Shown here one piece after another: positions 8,758-19,687 of a DNA stretch of 64,000 nucleotides (the first letter of the stretch is position 1; each line of letters opens with the position of its first letter). Both the position numbers and the translations under genes were made by a program. The notes below the pieces were generated by a model that worked only from the letters and a program-made list of their open reading frames with translations, did not search any database and was not told where the DNA came from. The stretch is from Paraoerskovia marina DSM 21750. Lineage in GTDB: Bacteria > Actinomycetota > Actinomycetes > Actinomycetales > Cellulomonadaceae. The stretch is from contig NZ_JNIY01000010.1 of NCBI RefSeq assembly GCF_000701465.1, positions 33,429 to 97,428 on the forward strand, read 5' to 3'.

Positions 8758-9888
8758 ATGAGGTTCCGGGTCGAGCGGGATGTCCTTGCCGACGCAGTGA
8801 CATGGACTGCAAGAACGCTCCCCACCCGCCCGCCGGCACCCGTGCTGGCCGGCGTGCGTATCGAGGCGTCGTCCGAGGGAACGCTGAGTCTCTCCACGTT
8901 CGACTACGAGGTGTCGGCACGTTCCGAGATCCCGGCGGACGTCTCCGAGTCCGGCACCGTGCTCGTCTCGGGCCGCCTGCTGGCGGAGATCTCCCGTGCT
9001 CTGCCGAACAAGCCGGTGGACGTCTCCGTGGACGGGTCCAAGGTCGTCGTCACGTGCGGGGCCAGCCGCTTCACGCTGCTGACGATGCCGGTGGAGGACT
9101 ACCCCGCCCTCCCGGCGATGCCGGAGCTCAGCGGCACGGTCTCCGGCGACGAGTTCACGCACGCGGTCGCCCAGGTCGGTGTCGCCGCCAGCCGCGACGA
9201 CACACTCCCCCTGCTGACGGGCGTGCGGATGGAGATCGAGGGCGAGAACATCACGCTCCTCGCCACCGACCGCTATCGCCTCGCGCTGCGCGAGATGACG
9301 TGGACGCCGGCCTCGCCGTCGATCTCCCAGGTCGCTCTCGTGCGGGCACGCACGCTGAACGACGTCGCGAAGGCCCTCGGTTCGTCGGGCAAGGTCAACA
9401 TGGGGCTGAGCACCGGCGCGGGGGTCGACCTCATCGGGTTCGAGGCCGGCGGTCGGCACACGACGTCGCAGCTCGTCGACGGTGACTACCCACCGGTCCG
9501 TCGTCTGTTCCCGGACGAGAGCCCGATCCGCGCCGTCGTGGCCACCTCACCGCTGATCGAGGCGGCCAAGCGCGTGGCGCTCGTCGCCGAGCGCAACACA
9601 CCGATCCGCCTCTCCTTCAGCGAGGGGCAGGTCGTGCTCGACGCCGGGCAGGGAGACGACGCGCAGGCGTCCGAGGCGCTCGAGGCCTCGCTCGACGGCG
9701 AGGACATCTCGGTCGCGTTCAACCCGCAGTTCCTGCTGGACGGCCTCGGGGCCATGGGTACCGACTTCGTCCGCCTCGGCTTCACGCACCCGAACAAGCC
9801 GGTGGAGTTCGTCGGGCAGGAGTCTCTCGAGGGAGAGCCGTCCACCGGATACCGCTACCTGCTGGTCCCCATCCGGTTCGCCAGCTAG
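8758..9888 (+). CDS. dnaN: DNA polymerase III beta subunit (sliding clamp)
   Basis: The sliding clamp forms a ring that tethers DNA polymerase III to DNA. The 376-residue product starts MRFRVERDVLADAVTWTAR and has three similarly folded domains, including LTGVRMEIEGENITLLATDRYRLA in domain two and a C-terminus ending YRYLLVPIRFAS. Length and sequence are typical. It is the first gene after oriC, with gnd 24 bases downstream. The ATG follows a GAGAGGG/GAGG region. Confidence 0.98.
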   Translation: MRFRVERDVLADAVTWTARTLPTRPPAPVLAGVRIEASSEGTLSLSTFDYEVSARSEIPADVSESGTVLVSGRLLAEISRALPNKPVDVSVDGSKVVVTCGASRFTLLTMPVEDYPALPAMPELSGTVSGDEFTHAVAQVGVAASRDDTLPLLTGVRMEIEGENITLLATDRYRLALREMTWTPASPSISQVALVRARTLNDVAKALGSSGKVNMGLSTGAGVDLIGFEAGGRHTTSQLVDGDYPPVRRLFPDESPIRAVVATSPLIEAAKRVALVAERNTPIRLSFSEGQVVLDAGQGDDAQASEALEASLDGEDISVAFNPQFLLDGLGAMGTDFVRLGFTHPNKPVEFVGQESLEGEPSTGYRYLLVPIRFAS

Positions 9889-9912
9889 TCCTGGAACACC
9901 CTGGAGGTACTC

Positions 9913-10806
9913 ATGCACATCGGCATCGTGGGTCTCGGCAAGATGGGCGCGAACATGCGTACCCGCCTGAGAGCAGCGGGTATCGAGGTGACGGGGTACG
10001 ACCAGAACCCTGAGGTCAGCGACGTCCCCTCGCTGACCGCCCTGGCGGACGCTCTCGAGGACGAGCGCCGCATCGTCTGGGTCATGGTGCCGGCCGGCGA
10101 CATCACCCGCGGTGTGGTCGAGGAGCTCGCCGGCATCCTCCGCTCGGGCGACATCGTGATCGACGGTGGGAACTCGCACTACGTCGACGACGCCGAGCAC
10201 GCGCGTGTCCTGGCTGAGCACGGTATCGACTATCTCGACGTCGGTGTCTCGGGCGGTGTGTGGGGTCTGAAGAACGGATACGGCCTCATGGCAGGCGGTG
10301 ACGCGGCCGTGGTCGACGTCGCCATGCCCGTCTTCGACGCGCTGCGCCCGGAGGGTCCGCGGGACGAGGGGTTCGTCCACGCGGGCGACGTCGGTGCGGG
10401 CCACTACGCGAAGATGGTGCACAACGGCATCGAGTACGGCCTCATGCAGGCGTACGCCGAGGGCTACGAGCTGTTGACGGCCAAGGACGTCGTCCATGAC
10501 GTCACGGGGACCATGAAGGCGTGGACCCGGGGTACCGTCGTCCGCTCCTGGCTTCTGGAGCTCCTCGTCGCCGCCCTCGAGGAGGATCCCTCACTCGGCA
10601 GCATCGACGACTTCGTCGCCGACTCGGGCGAAGGGCGCTGGACCGTGGACGAGGCGATCGACAACGCGGTGCCCCTGCCGGTGATCTCCGCGGCGCTGTT
10701 CGCCCGGTTCTCGAGCCGTCAGGTCCAGTCGCCGGCGATGAAGGCGGTCGCGGCTCTGCGTCACCAGTTCGGTGGCCACGCGACGAAGCCGTCCGCCGAC
10801 GGGTGA
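9913..10806 (+). CDS. gnd: 6-phosphogluconate dehydrogenase, short decarboxylating type
   Basis: Oxidises 6-phosphogluconate to ribulose 5-phosphate and CO2 in the pentose phosphate pathway. The 297-residue product has an N-terminal Rossmann fold ([12 protein letters not shown], residues 4-15), the substrate-contact motif DGGNSHY near residue 83, and [22 protein letters not shown] with the catalytic Lys. The short form (about 300 instead of 470 residues) is the GndA-type enzyme found between dnaN and recF in many actinobacteria, often NAD-dependent. GGAGG precedes the ATG. Co-transcription with dnaN is likely; why a sugar-phosphate enzyme sits here is not understood. Confidence 0.95.
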   Translation: MHIGIVGLGKMGANMRTRLRAAGIEVTGYDQNPEVSDVPSLTALADALEDERRIVWVMVPAGDITRGVVEELAGILRSGDIVIDGGNSHYVDDAEHARVLAEHGIDYLDVGVSGGVWGLKNGYGLMAGGDAAVVDVAMPVFDALRPEGPRDEGFVHAGDVGAGHYAKMVHNGIEYGLMQAYAEGYELLTAKDVVHDVTGTMKAWTRGTVVRSWLLELLVAALEEDPSLGSIDDFVADSGEGRWTVDEAIDNAVPLPVISAALFARFSSRQVQSPAMKAVAALRHQFGGHATKPSADG

Positions 10807-10831
10807 CCGTGTACACCTGTACTTCTCTCTG

Positions 10832-12022
10832 ATGTACGTCTCACATCTTTCGCTGGTCGACTACCGGTCCTACGCCCAGGCCGACGTGGAGCTCGACCCG
10901 GGGATCAACGCGTTCGTCGGCCCCAACGGCCAGGGCAAGACCAACCTCGTCGAGGCGATCGGGTACCTGGCCACGCTCGGCAGCCACCGGGTCTCTGGCG
11001 ACGCTGCCCTCGTGCGAGCCGGGGCCGAGCGCGCGATGATCCGCAGCCGCGTCGTCCGGGGAGACCGGGCCCAGACCGTCGAGCTGGAGATCACACCGGG
11101 CCGGTCCAACCGCGGGCGGGTCAACAGGGGTGCCCCGGGTCGGGCGCGCGACGTCCTCGGAATCGTGCGGACAGTGCTCTTCGCCCCCGAGGACCTCGCT
11201 CTGGTCAAGGGTGATCCGGCAGGCCGTCGACGGTTCCTCGACCAGCTCTCCGTGCTCCTGGTCCCCCGCGCCTCGGCGACCCTCTCCGACTACGACCGCG
11301 TCCTGCGTCAGCGCAACGCCCTGCTCAAGCAGGCCTCCGTCCGCGCACGTCGGGGCGACGTCGCCGCCGAGCTCGCGACTCTGGAGGTGTGGAACGACAG
11401 GCTCGCGGACCTCGGAGCCCAGGTCCTCGCGCTGCGGCTCGAGGCGATCGCCGCGCTGCGACCGTACGTGGCGTCCGCGTACGAGGAGGTCAGCGGCGGT
11501 CAGGGAAATGCCGAGATCACCTACGTCCCGACGGTCGAGGACCTCTCCCCCGGCGTCGGCGGCACCGTCCCCGGCGTCGCGGAGATCCAGCGCGCTTTCT
11601 CGGCCCAGCTCGTGGAGTCTCGGGACCGGGAGATCGAGCGTGGCATCAGCCTGGTCGGCCCCCACCGCGACGAGCTCCAGCTGGACCTCGGCGACCTGCC
11701 CGCCAAGGGCTATGCGAGCCACGGAGAGTCCTGGTCCTTCGCCCTGGCGCTTCGACTGGCCTCCTTCCACGTGATGACGCAGGGGGTTCCGGACGACCTG
11801 CGGCTCCTGGCGGGCGCGGCGGACTGGGGGGCCCACGGTGAGCCGGTCCTGGTGCTCGACGACGTCTTCGCCGAGCTCGACGTGCGCCGTCGGGAACGTC
11901 TGGCGGGGATCGTGTCGACGGCTGGGCAGGTCCTGGTCACCGCGGCCGTGCCCGACGACGTGCCCGGGGTCCTCGACGGGGCGCGCTTCCGTGTCCGGAC
12001 GGGTGAGGTGACCCGTGAGTGA
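10832..12022 (+). CDS. recF: DNA replication/repair protein RecF
   Basis: RecF is an SMC-like ATPase that helps RecO and RecR load RecA at single-stranded gaps. The 396-residue product starts [14 protein letters not shown] and shows Walker [10 protein letters not shown] (residues 30-38), the ABC-like signature in [17 protein letters not shown], and Walker [13 protein letters not shown]. The open frame begins 60 bases earlier inside gnd, but family alignment puts the start at ATG 10832. No Shine-Dalgarno sequence is visible before it (CTGTACTTCTCTCTG), so coupling to gnd or a leaderless message is possible. The stop overlaps the dciA start. Confidence 0.96.
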   Translation: MYVSHLSLVDYRSYAQADVELDPGINAFVGPNGQGKTNLVEAIGYLATLGSHRVSGDAALVRAGAERAMIRSRVVRGDRAQTVELEITPGRSNRGRVNRGAPGRARDVLGIVRTVLFAPEDLALVKGDPAGRRRFLDQLSVLLVPRASATLSDYDRVLRQRNALLKQASVRARRGDVAAELATLEVWNDRLADLGAQVLALRLEAIAALRPYVASAYEEVSGGQGNAEITYVPTVEDLSPGVGGTVPGVAEIQRAFSAQLVESRDREIERGISLVGPHRDELQLDLGDLPAKGYASHGESWSFALALRLASFHVMTQGVPDDLRLLAGAADWGAHGEPVLVLDDVFAELDVRRRERLAGIVSTAGQVLVTAAVPDDVPGVLDGARFRVRTGEVTRE

Positions 12023-12605
12023 TCCGTCCGTCCCGGCCGCGCCTGAGGGGGAGGACGGGGACGACGTCGCACCTGTCGCCGACCATCGTCCCCTCGCCGA
12101 GCGCGTCGACCTCACTCCCCCGGCCTCGGTCGCGCGCGCGGCGCTGGACCGTGCCCGGCTCCAGGCGAAGGAACGGGGGATCCGGCCGGGGCGACGTCGT
12201 CCCAGCCCGCTGGCGGACTCGGCGACCGCCGAGCGCAAGGGGCCCGGCGCGCGCGACCCCCAGCTCTTCGGCGACGCCATCACCAACCTGCTGCGCCAAC
12301 GGGGATGGACGGCAGACGTCACGGTGGGTGGGGTCGTGGGCAGGTGGAGGGAGATCGTCGGCGACGACGTCGCGAACCACTGCGTCGCCGAGACGTTCCA
12401 CGACAAGGTCCTCGTGATCCGTGCGGACTCCACCGCCTGGGCGACGCAGATGCGGATCCTGACCCCGCAGGTGCTCAACACGATAGCGAAGGAGGTGGGG
12501 GACGGAGTCGTCACGGAGCTGACGGTGCTCGGGCCCGCCGGCCCGTCCTTCAAGCGAGGCCCCAGGTCCGTCCGAGGAAAGGGCCCGCGCGACACATGGG
12601 GTTGA
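12015..12605 (+). CDS. dciA: DciA/DUF721 family protein
   Basis: DUF721 proteins include DciA, the ancestral loader or partner of the replicative helicase DnaB. The 196-residue product has a disordered acidic/basic N-terminal half and the DUF721 core from about residue 75 ([40 protein letters not shown] through [15 protein letters not shown]). Its GTG start overlaps the end of recF by eight bases, so translation is probably coupled. The position between recF and gyrB is conserved in actinobacteria. The helicase-loading role is inferred from the family. Confidence 0.9.
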   Translation: MSDPSVPAAPEGEDGDDVAPVADHRPLAERVDLTPPASVARAALDRARLQAKERGIRPGRRRPSPLADSATAERKGPGARDPQLFGDAITNLLRQRGWTADVTVGGVVGRWREIVGDDVANHCVAETFHDKVLVIRADSTAWATQMRILTPQVLNTIAKEVGDGVVTELTVLGPAGPSFKRGPRSVRGKGPRDTWG

Positions 12606-12663
12606 ACCTCGTGCCTGCGGGTCGGCGTCGACGGACCGTCGTCAGCAGGCGATTCGCTCCCCC

Positions 12664-12696
12664 GGTGGAAAAGCCTGTGGAAAACTCTGTGGACGG
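12664..12696 (+). promoter_or_regulatory. DnaA-box-like cluster upstream of gyrB
   Basis: Three direct near-matches to TGTGGATAA lie 12 bases apart: GGTGGAAAA (12664), TGTGGAAAA (12676) and TGTGGACGG (12688). They sit about 190 bp before gyrB; a TAGGAT at 12732-12737 may be the gyrB -10 element. The remaining bases of the dciA-gyrB gap show nothing else. Confidence 0.5.
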
Positions 12697-12739
12697 GCCC
12701 GTTCATCCACCAGTTTCTGCGGATTTGCGGGTAGGATAG

Positions 12740-14986
<2,247 letters not shown>

Positions 14987-15054
14987 CGCACCGCCGCTCT
15001 GAGCCCAGGACGGCCCGGCCTGATGCCGGGTGCCCAACCGAGACGAGGTAACAC

Positions 15055-17697
15055 GTGACCGACGAGCAGACTCCTGACCAGGACCCCACGCCCGAGACCC
15101 CTGCAGTACCCACCGGCGAGGACGCGGTGGCCGCGGCCGCCGCCCTGGCCGTGCACCACGGCCGGATCGAGCCCGTGGACCTGCAGCTCGAGATGCAGCG
15201 CTCCTACCTCGACTACGCGATGAGCGTGATCGTGGGCCGTGCGCTCCCCGACGTGCGGGACGGCCTCAAGCCCGTGCACCGCCGCGTGCTCTACGCGATG
15301 TACGACGGGGGCTACCGTCCGGACCGCTCGTTCTCGAAGTGCTCGCGCGTCGTCGGCGACGTGATGGGAAAGTTCCACCCCCACGGTGACTCGGCGATCT
15401 ACGACGCACTGGTCCGCCTGGTCCAGGACTGGTCGATGCGCTACCCGCTCGTCGCGGGTCAGGGGAACTTCGGCTCCCCCGGCAACGACCCCGCGGCCGC
15501 GCCGCGATACACGGAGTGCAAGATGGCTCCGCTCGCGCTCGAGATGGTCCGCGACATCGACAAGGACACCGTCGACTTCGGCGACAACTACGACGGGCGC
15601 ACGCAGGAACCGCTGATCCTCCCGTCGCGGATCCCCAACCTGCTGGTGAACGGATCCTCGGGCATCGCCGTCGGCATGGCCACGAACATCCCGCCGCACA
15701 ACCTGCGCGAGGTCGCGGAGGGCGTGCGCTGGCACCTCGAGAACCCTGACGCGAGCAAGGAGGAGCTGCTGGAGGCTCTCCTGCAGCGGATCAAGGGACC
15801 GGACTTCCCGACGGGCGCCTCCGTGCTGGGGCACGCCGGGATCGAGGAGGCCTACCGGACGGGCCGTGGGTCGATCACGATGCGCGCGATCGTGAACGTC
15901 GAGGAGATCCAGAACCGCATCTGCCTCGTCGTCACCGAGCTGCCGTACCAGGTGAACCCCGACAACCTGGCCCTGAAGATCGCGGACCTCGTCAAGGACG
16001 GGCGTATCCAGGGCATCGCGGACATCCGCGACGAGACGTCCGGGCGTACAGGTCAGCGTCTCGTGATTGTACTGAAGCGCGACGCCGTCGCGAAGGTCGT
16101 GCTCAACAACCTGTACAAGCACACGCAGCTGCAGGACAACTTCAGCGCCAACATGCTCGCGCTCGTCGACGGCGTCCCCCGGACGCTCAGCCTGGACGCC
16201 TTCATCCGGCACTGGACCACCCACCAGATGGACGTCATCGTCCGCCGCACCAACTACCTCCTCAACGAGGCCGAGCAGCGCATCCACATCTACCGCGGAT
16301 ACCTCAAGGCGCTCGACCAGCTCGACGAGGTCATCGCCCTCATCCGCCGCTCCCCCGACGCCGACGCCGCGCGCACCGGCCTGATGGAGCTGCTCGGCGT
16401 GGACGAGCGGCAGGCCCGCGCGATCCTCGACATGCAGCTCCGCCGGCTCGCCGCGCTGCAGCGCCAGGAGATCATCGACGAGCACGACAACCTGCAGCGT
16501 CTGATCACCGAGTACCGCGCGATCCTGGCGGATGAGAACCGGCAGCGCGAGATCGTGCGCGAGGAGCTCGACGAGATCGTCGACAAGTGGGGCGACGACC
16601 GCCGCACGACGATCCTCCCTTACGGCGGCGAGGTCTCGATGGAGGACCTCATCGCCGAGGAGGACGTGGTCGTCACCATCACCCGCGGTGGGTACGTCAA
16701 GCGGACCCGCTCCGACAACTACCGCGCACAGCGTCGCGGCGGCAAGGGCGTGCGTGGTGCACAGCTGCGCGAGGACGACATCGTCGACCATTTCTTCGTC
16801 ACGACGACGCACCACTGGCTGCTGTTCTTCACGAACCTCGGTCGTGTCTACCGCGCGAAGGCCTACGAGCTCCCCGAGGGCGGCCGCGACGCCAAGGGTC
16901 AGCACGTGGCCAACCTGCTGGCGTTCCAGCCCGGCGAGAAGATCGCCCAGGTGCTGGGCATGCGCGACTACGACGCCGCGGAGTACCTGGTCCTCGCGAC
17001 CCGCCGCGGTCTCGTCAAGAAGACACGCCTGAGCGAGTACAACTCCCCCCGCAGCGGCGGCCTGATCGCCATCAACCTGCGCGAGGACGACGAGGGTGTG
17101 GCGGACGAGCTCGTCGCCGCACGCCTGGTCGACGCGACCGACGACATGATCCTCGTCTCGCGCAAGGGCCAGTCCATCCGATTCCAGGCGAACGACGACG
17201 CCATTCGCCCGCTGGGCCGTGCGACGTCGGGCGTCACGGGGATGAAGTTCCGTGAGGACGACGAGCTGCTCTCGGCGGACGTGGTCGTGCCAGGGTGCGA
17301 CCTCTTCGTCGTCACCGAGGGTGGGTTCGCCAAGCGCACGCCGATCGACCAGTACCGCGTGCAGGGCCGCGGCGGGCTCGGCATCAAGGTCGCGAACCTC
17401 GTCGAGGCGCGCGGGGACCTTGTAGGCGCGCTGATCACCGAGGCGGACGACGAGGTGCTCGTCATCATGGAGCGCGGCAAGATCGTGCGATCCGCGGTCG
17501 CCGAGGTCAACCTCACGGGGCGCAACACCCAGGGCGTGACCTTCGCGAAGCCGGGCAAGAATGACCGGATCATCGCCGTCGCGCGGAACGTCGAGAGTCG
17601 ACTTGCCGAGGATGGCGCTACGGTGGACGACACCGACCCAGCCACTGGCGGCGGATCTGCAGCAGATGCGGATGCGGCCACGAGCGAGGAAGCCTGA
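15055..17697 (+). CDS. gyrA: DNA gyrase subunit A
   Basis: Breakage-reunion subunit of gyrase. The 880-residue product has the winged-helix and tower domains with the active-site Tyr in AAAPRYTE (about residue 152), followed by the C-terminal beta-pinwheel that wraps DNA, with repeats such as [24 protein letters not shown]. The quinolone-resistance region reads HGDSAIYDA, so both residues most often changed in resistant strains (Ser113 and Asp117 here) are wild type. A 45-residue N-terminal extension precedes the core, and an acidic Ala/Asp-rich tail ends it. GTG start after GAGG. The DUF3566 gene follows two bases later. Confidence 0.98.
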   Translation: MTDEQTPDQDPTPETPAVPTGEDAVAAAAALAVHHGRIEPVDLQLEMQRSYLDYAMSVIVGRALPDVRDGLKPVHRRVLYAMYDGGYRPDRSFSKCSRVVGDVMGKFHPHGDSAIYDALVRLVQDWSMRYPLVAGQGNFGSPGNDPAAAPRYTECKMAPLALEMVRDIDKDTVDFGDNYDGRTQEPLILPSRIPNLLVNGSSGIAVGMATNIPPHNLREVAEGVRWHLENPDASKEELLEALLQRIKGPDFPTGASVLGHAGIEEAYRTGRGSITMRAIVNVEEIQNRICLVVTELPYQVNPDNLALKIADLVKDGRIQGIADIRDETSGRTGQRLVIVLKRDAVAKVVLNNLYKHTQLQDNFSANMLALVDGVPRTLSLDAFIRHWTTHQMDVIVRRTNYLLNEAEQRIHIYRGYLKALDQLDEVIALIRRSPDADAARTGLMELLGVDERQARAILDMQLRRLAALQRQEIIDEHDNLQRLITEYRAILADENRQREIVREELDEIVDKWGDDRRTTILPYGGEVSMEDLIAEEDVVVTITRGGYVKRTRSDNYRAQRRGGKGVRGAQLREDDIVDHFFVTTTHHWLLFFTNLGRVYRAKAYELPEGGRDAKGQHVANLLAFQPGEKIAQVLGMRDYDAAEYLVLATRRGLVKKTRLSEYNSPRSGGLIAINLREDDEGVADELVAARLVDATDDMILVSRKGQSIRFQANDDAIRPLGRATSGVTGMKFREDDELLSADVVVPGCDLFVVTEGGFAKRTPIDQYRVQGRGGLGIKVANLVEARGDLVGALITEADDEVLVIMERGKIVRSAVAEVNLTGRNTQGVTFAKPGKNDRIIAVARNVESRLAEDGATVDDTDPATGGGSAADADAATSEEA

Positions 17698-17699
17698 GA

Positions 17700-18560
17700 A
17701 TGACGACCAACGACCGGCTGAAGACCGACACGCCTCCCCCGCCTCCTGAGCCGAAGGACACCGCCAAGGACACCGCCAAGGACGCTGACCTTCCGTTCGA
17801 CCAGGACAAGTCGGTCGAGCGACCCGGCAGCACGACGACTCCTCCCGGACCCCCGGCGACGACGGAGCAGCCGACGGTCCCGGCGTCGTCGGCCACCGCC
17901 GGCGTGAAGTCCTCGGCCGCGAAGGCTGCTGCTGCCGCCATGTCCGTCGCGCGTTCCGCCCGTGACCGGGTGGCGAGCGCGACGGCCGAGGCGCAGGCAG
18001 CCCGTCAGGAGCGCTACGGGCAGCGGGAGAACGCCGCGGCGTCCTCCGGGGCGCAGGAAGCACCTCAGGGAGCTTCGGCGGGCGCGGAAGGCACGAGCGC
18101 GATGCCGGGTCGCGAGCAGCCGGCGTCGTCCCAGCAGTGGAGCGCCGCCGGCACGACCGGCACGGCCACCGCGACGGCTCCGGCCGCGGTCGACGGGTCG
18201 GTCCGTCGGGTCCGGCTGGTCGTCTCGCGGGTGGACCCCTGGTCCGTCATGAAGCTGGCATTCCTGATGTCGTTCGCGCTCGGGATCCTCTGGGTCGTCG
18301 CGACCGCGATGTTCTGGAGCACCCTCGACGGGCTCGGCGTCTTTACGGAGATCGACGGGCTCGTGCAGAGCATCGTGGGCGAGGAGAACCCGGTCGACGT
18401 GCTGCAGTACGTCGCGTTCGACCGTGCACTCTCGCTCGCGGCGCTGATCGCGATCGTGAACCTCGTGCTCCTGACCGCGATCGCCACGATCTTCGCGTTC
18501 ATCTACAACCTGGTCGCCGCGGCGGTCGGTGGGATACACGTCACACTGACCGACGAGTGA
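17700..18560 (+). CDS. DUF3566 membrane protein downstream of gyrA
   Basis: The last 120 residues match the DUF3566 family, a two-membrane-segment domain (RRVRLVVSRVDPWSVMKLAF..., then segments near residues 185-205 and 245-270). This gene follows gyrA in most actinobacteria. The first 160 residues are low complexity, rich in Pro, Thr, Ala and Gln, and probably disordered. It begins two bases after the gyrA stop, so it is almost certainly co-transcribed. The function of the family is unknown to me; a role tied to envelope or nucleoid is only a guess from the context. Confidence 0.85.
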   Translation: MTTNDRLKTDTPPPPPEPKDTAKDTAKDADLPFDQDKSVERPGSTTTPPGPPATTEQPTVPASSATAGVKSSAAKAAAAAMSVARSARDRVASATAEAQAARQERYGQRENAAASSGAQEAPQGASAGAEGTSAMPGREQPASSQQWSAAGTTGTATATAPAAVDGSVRRVRLVVSRVDPWSVMKLAFLMSFALGILWVVATAMFWSTLDGLGVFTEIDGLVQSIVGEENPVDVLQYVAFDRALSLAALIAIVNLVLLTAIATIFAFIYNLVAAAVGGIHVTLTDE

Positions 18561-18622
18561 TCCGGTTTGGGAACGACGGCTGAGATCAGGTATCGTCAAC
18601 CGTCGCGCCCTTTGGGGCGCAC

Positions 18623-18696
18623 GGGCCCATAGCTCAGGCGGTTAGAGCGCTTCGCTGATAACGAAGAGGTCGGAGGTTCAAGTCCTCCTGGGCCCA
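18623..18696 (+). tRNA. tRNA-Ile (anticodon GAT)
   Basis: 74-base cloverleaf: acceptor GGGCCCA pairs with TGGGCCC, anticodon loop CTGATAA gives GAT, and the T-arm contains GGTTCAAGTCC. No encoded CCA. The tRNA-Ile/tRNA-Ala pair after gyrA is typical of actinobacterial origins. Confidence 0.97.
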
Positions 18697-18728
18697 CTGC
18701 ACGGACGATCCGACGGAGGAGAGATCGC

Positions 18729-18848
18729 ATGAAGAAGCTGCTCGTCATTGCACTCACTGCGGGAGTCGGTTATTTCGTCTGGCGCAAGTACACGGAGAAC
18801 GCTGAAGAGCGCGACCTCTGGGCTGAGGTCACCGACACGTTCGAGTGA
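18729..18848 (+). CDS. DLW-39 family micro-protein
   Basis: A 39-residue protein, MKKLLVIALTAGVGYFVWRK at the start and ending with EERDLWAEVTDTFE. Length and the DLW motif match the actinobacterial DLW-39 family, which lies between tRNA-Ile and tRNA-Ala near gyrA. It has one N-terminal membrane segment (residues 4-18) and a short acidic cytoplasmic or outer tail. GGAGGAG lies about eight bases before the ATG. Function unknown. Confidence 0.9.
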   Translation: MKKLLVIALTAGVGYFVWRKYTENAEERDLWAEVTDTFE

Positions 18849-18879
18849 CGCGGCAAACCTCGCAGATCGTGCGAGGTGC

Positions 18880-18955
18880 GGGGCCATGGCGCAATTGGTA
18901 GCGCACCTGCTTTGCAAGCAGGGGGTTGCGGGTTCGAGTCCCGCTGGCTCCACCA
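18880..18955 (+). tRNA. tRNA-Ala (anticodon TGC), CCA encoded
   Basis: Acceptor GGGGCCA pairs with TGGCTCC (one G-T pair), anticodon loop CTTTGCAAG gives TGC, T-arm GGTTCGAGTCC, and 3' ACCA is encoded. Confidence 0.97.
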
Positions 18956-18960
18956 TCGAA

Positions 18961-18987
18961 GGGCACCGACCATCGCGGTCGGTGCCC
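18961..18987. terminator. Terminator after tRNA-Ala, shared with cueP
   Basis: Ten-base-pair perfect stem (GGGCACCGAC with GTCGGTGCCC) and seven-base loop, lying between convergent tRNA-Ala and cueP. It can serve both strands. Confidence 0.75.
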
Positions 18988-19021
18988 TTCGTCGTGAGGA
19001 GAACTGCGGCAGGCCAGGGAT

Positions 19022-19636
19022 CTATGCCGAGAGCTGCATGGTCGTCAGGCACGTCTCCGCGTTCTCGTCGGTCGTGACCGGTGCTGTCGCGGTCTTTCCG
19101 TCGTGGGTGATCGTCAGCGTCGCCTCGATGTCGCGGGGGAGCCAGAGGCCCGCGAACCCGTTGTCGGCGAGCTCACGGGTCTCGTCGAGCAGGGTTTCGC
19201 CGCTGGCGTCGTCCACCACGGTCACGGCGATCTCCTCGCCGCCGAGCTCCCCGGTGCACGTCGTGAGCGAGTGCATCGAGCACGGGTGCGTCTCGTCGAC
19301 GTACGGCGCGACCGAGAGGTAGAACTCGTCGTCGGGCAGGGGAAGGGTCGTCTCCCCGGACCCCGCCTTGAGAACCAGGTCGGTGGGCTGGACCGAGGCG
19401 ATGAGATCGGTCGCCCGTGCGTCGAGGGGTGTGGCCTCGAGGGAGTCGATCATCTCCTTGGCGGACATCCCGTCGAGTCCGTAGGTCTCGAGGTCGTCGT
19501 TCCCGGTGGAGACGTCCGGCGTCGAGCACCCGGCGAGGAGCACAACCGTTGCGAGCAGCGCACCGGTGAGGGCTGCCGTCCGGCGCGCCACGGGGCGGGG
19601 AATCACGGTTCGGGGAGTCACAGGGCGGTGAGGCAC
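19022..19636 (-). CDS. cueP: CueP-family copper-binding lipoprotein
   Basis: CueP proteins are extracytoplasmic copper-binding proteins; in Salmonella CueP is a major periplasmic copper protein. The 204-residue product has a lipoprotein signal with lipobox LLAGC (Cys37), and the family core HPCSMHSLTTCTGELGGEEIAVTVVDD and NGFAGLWLPRDIEATLTI. The conserved Cys residues are in HPC, TTC and ETCLTTM. GTG start with AAGGA seven bases upstream. It lies 51 bases downstream of copA on the same strand, so the two form a copper-resistance operon under the CsoR-type operators upstream of copA. Confidence 0.88.
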   Translation of the reverse strand: MPHRPVTPRTVIPRPVARRTAALTGALLATVVLLAGCSTPDVSTGNDDLETYGLDGMSAKEMIDSLEATPLDARATDLIASVQPTDLVLKAGSGETTLPLPDDEFYLSVAPYVDETHPCSMHSLTTCTGELGGEEIAVTVVDDASGETLLDETRELADNGFAGLWLPRDIEATLTITHDGKTATAPVTTDENAETCLTTMQLSA

Positions 19637-19687
19637 GTCGAGATCCTTCGTTCGGGGTCCGGGCGGGGACGGTCGAGGGGGGCCTTG

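Noticed and set aside
15361..15420. Quinolone-resistance substitution in gyrA
   Set aside because: The region reads HGDSAIYDA with wild-type Ser and Asp.
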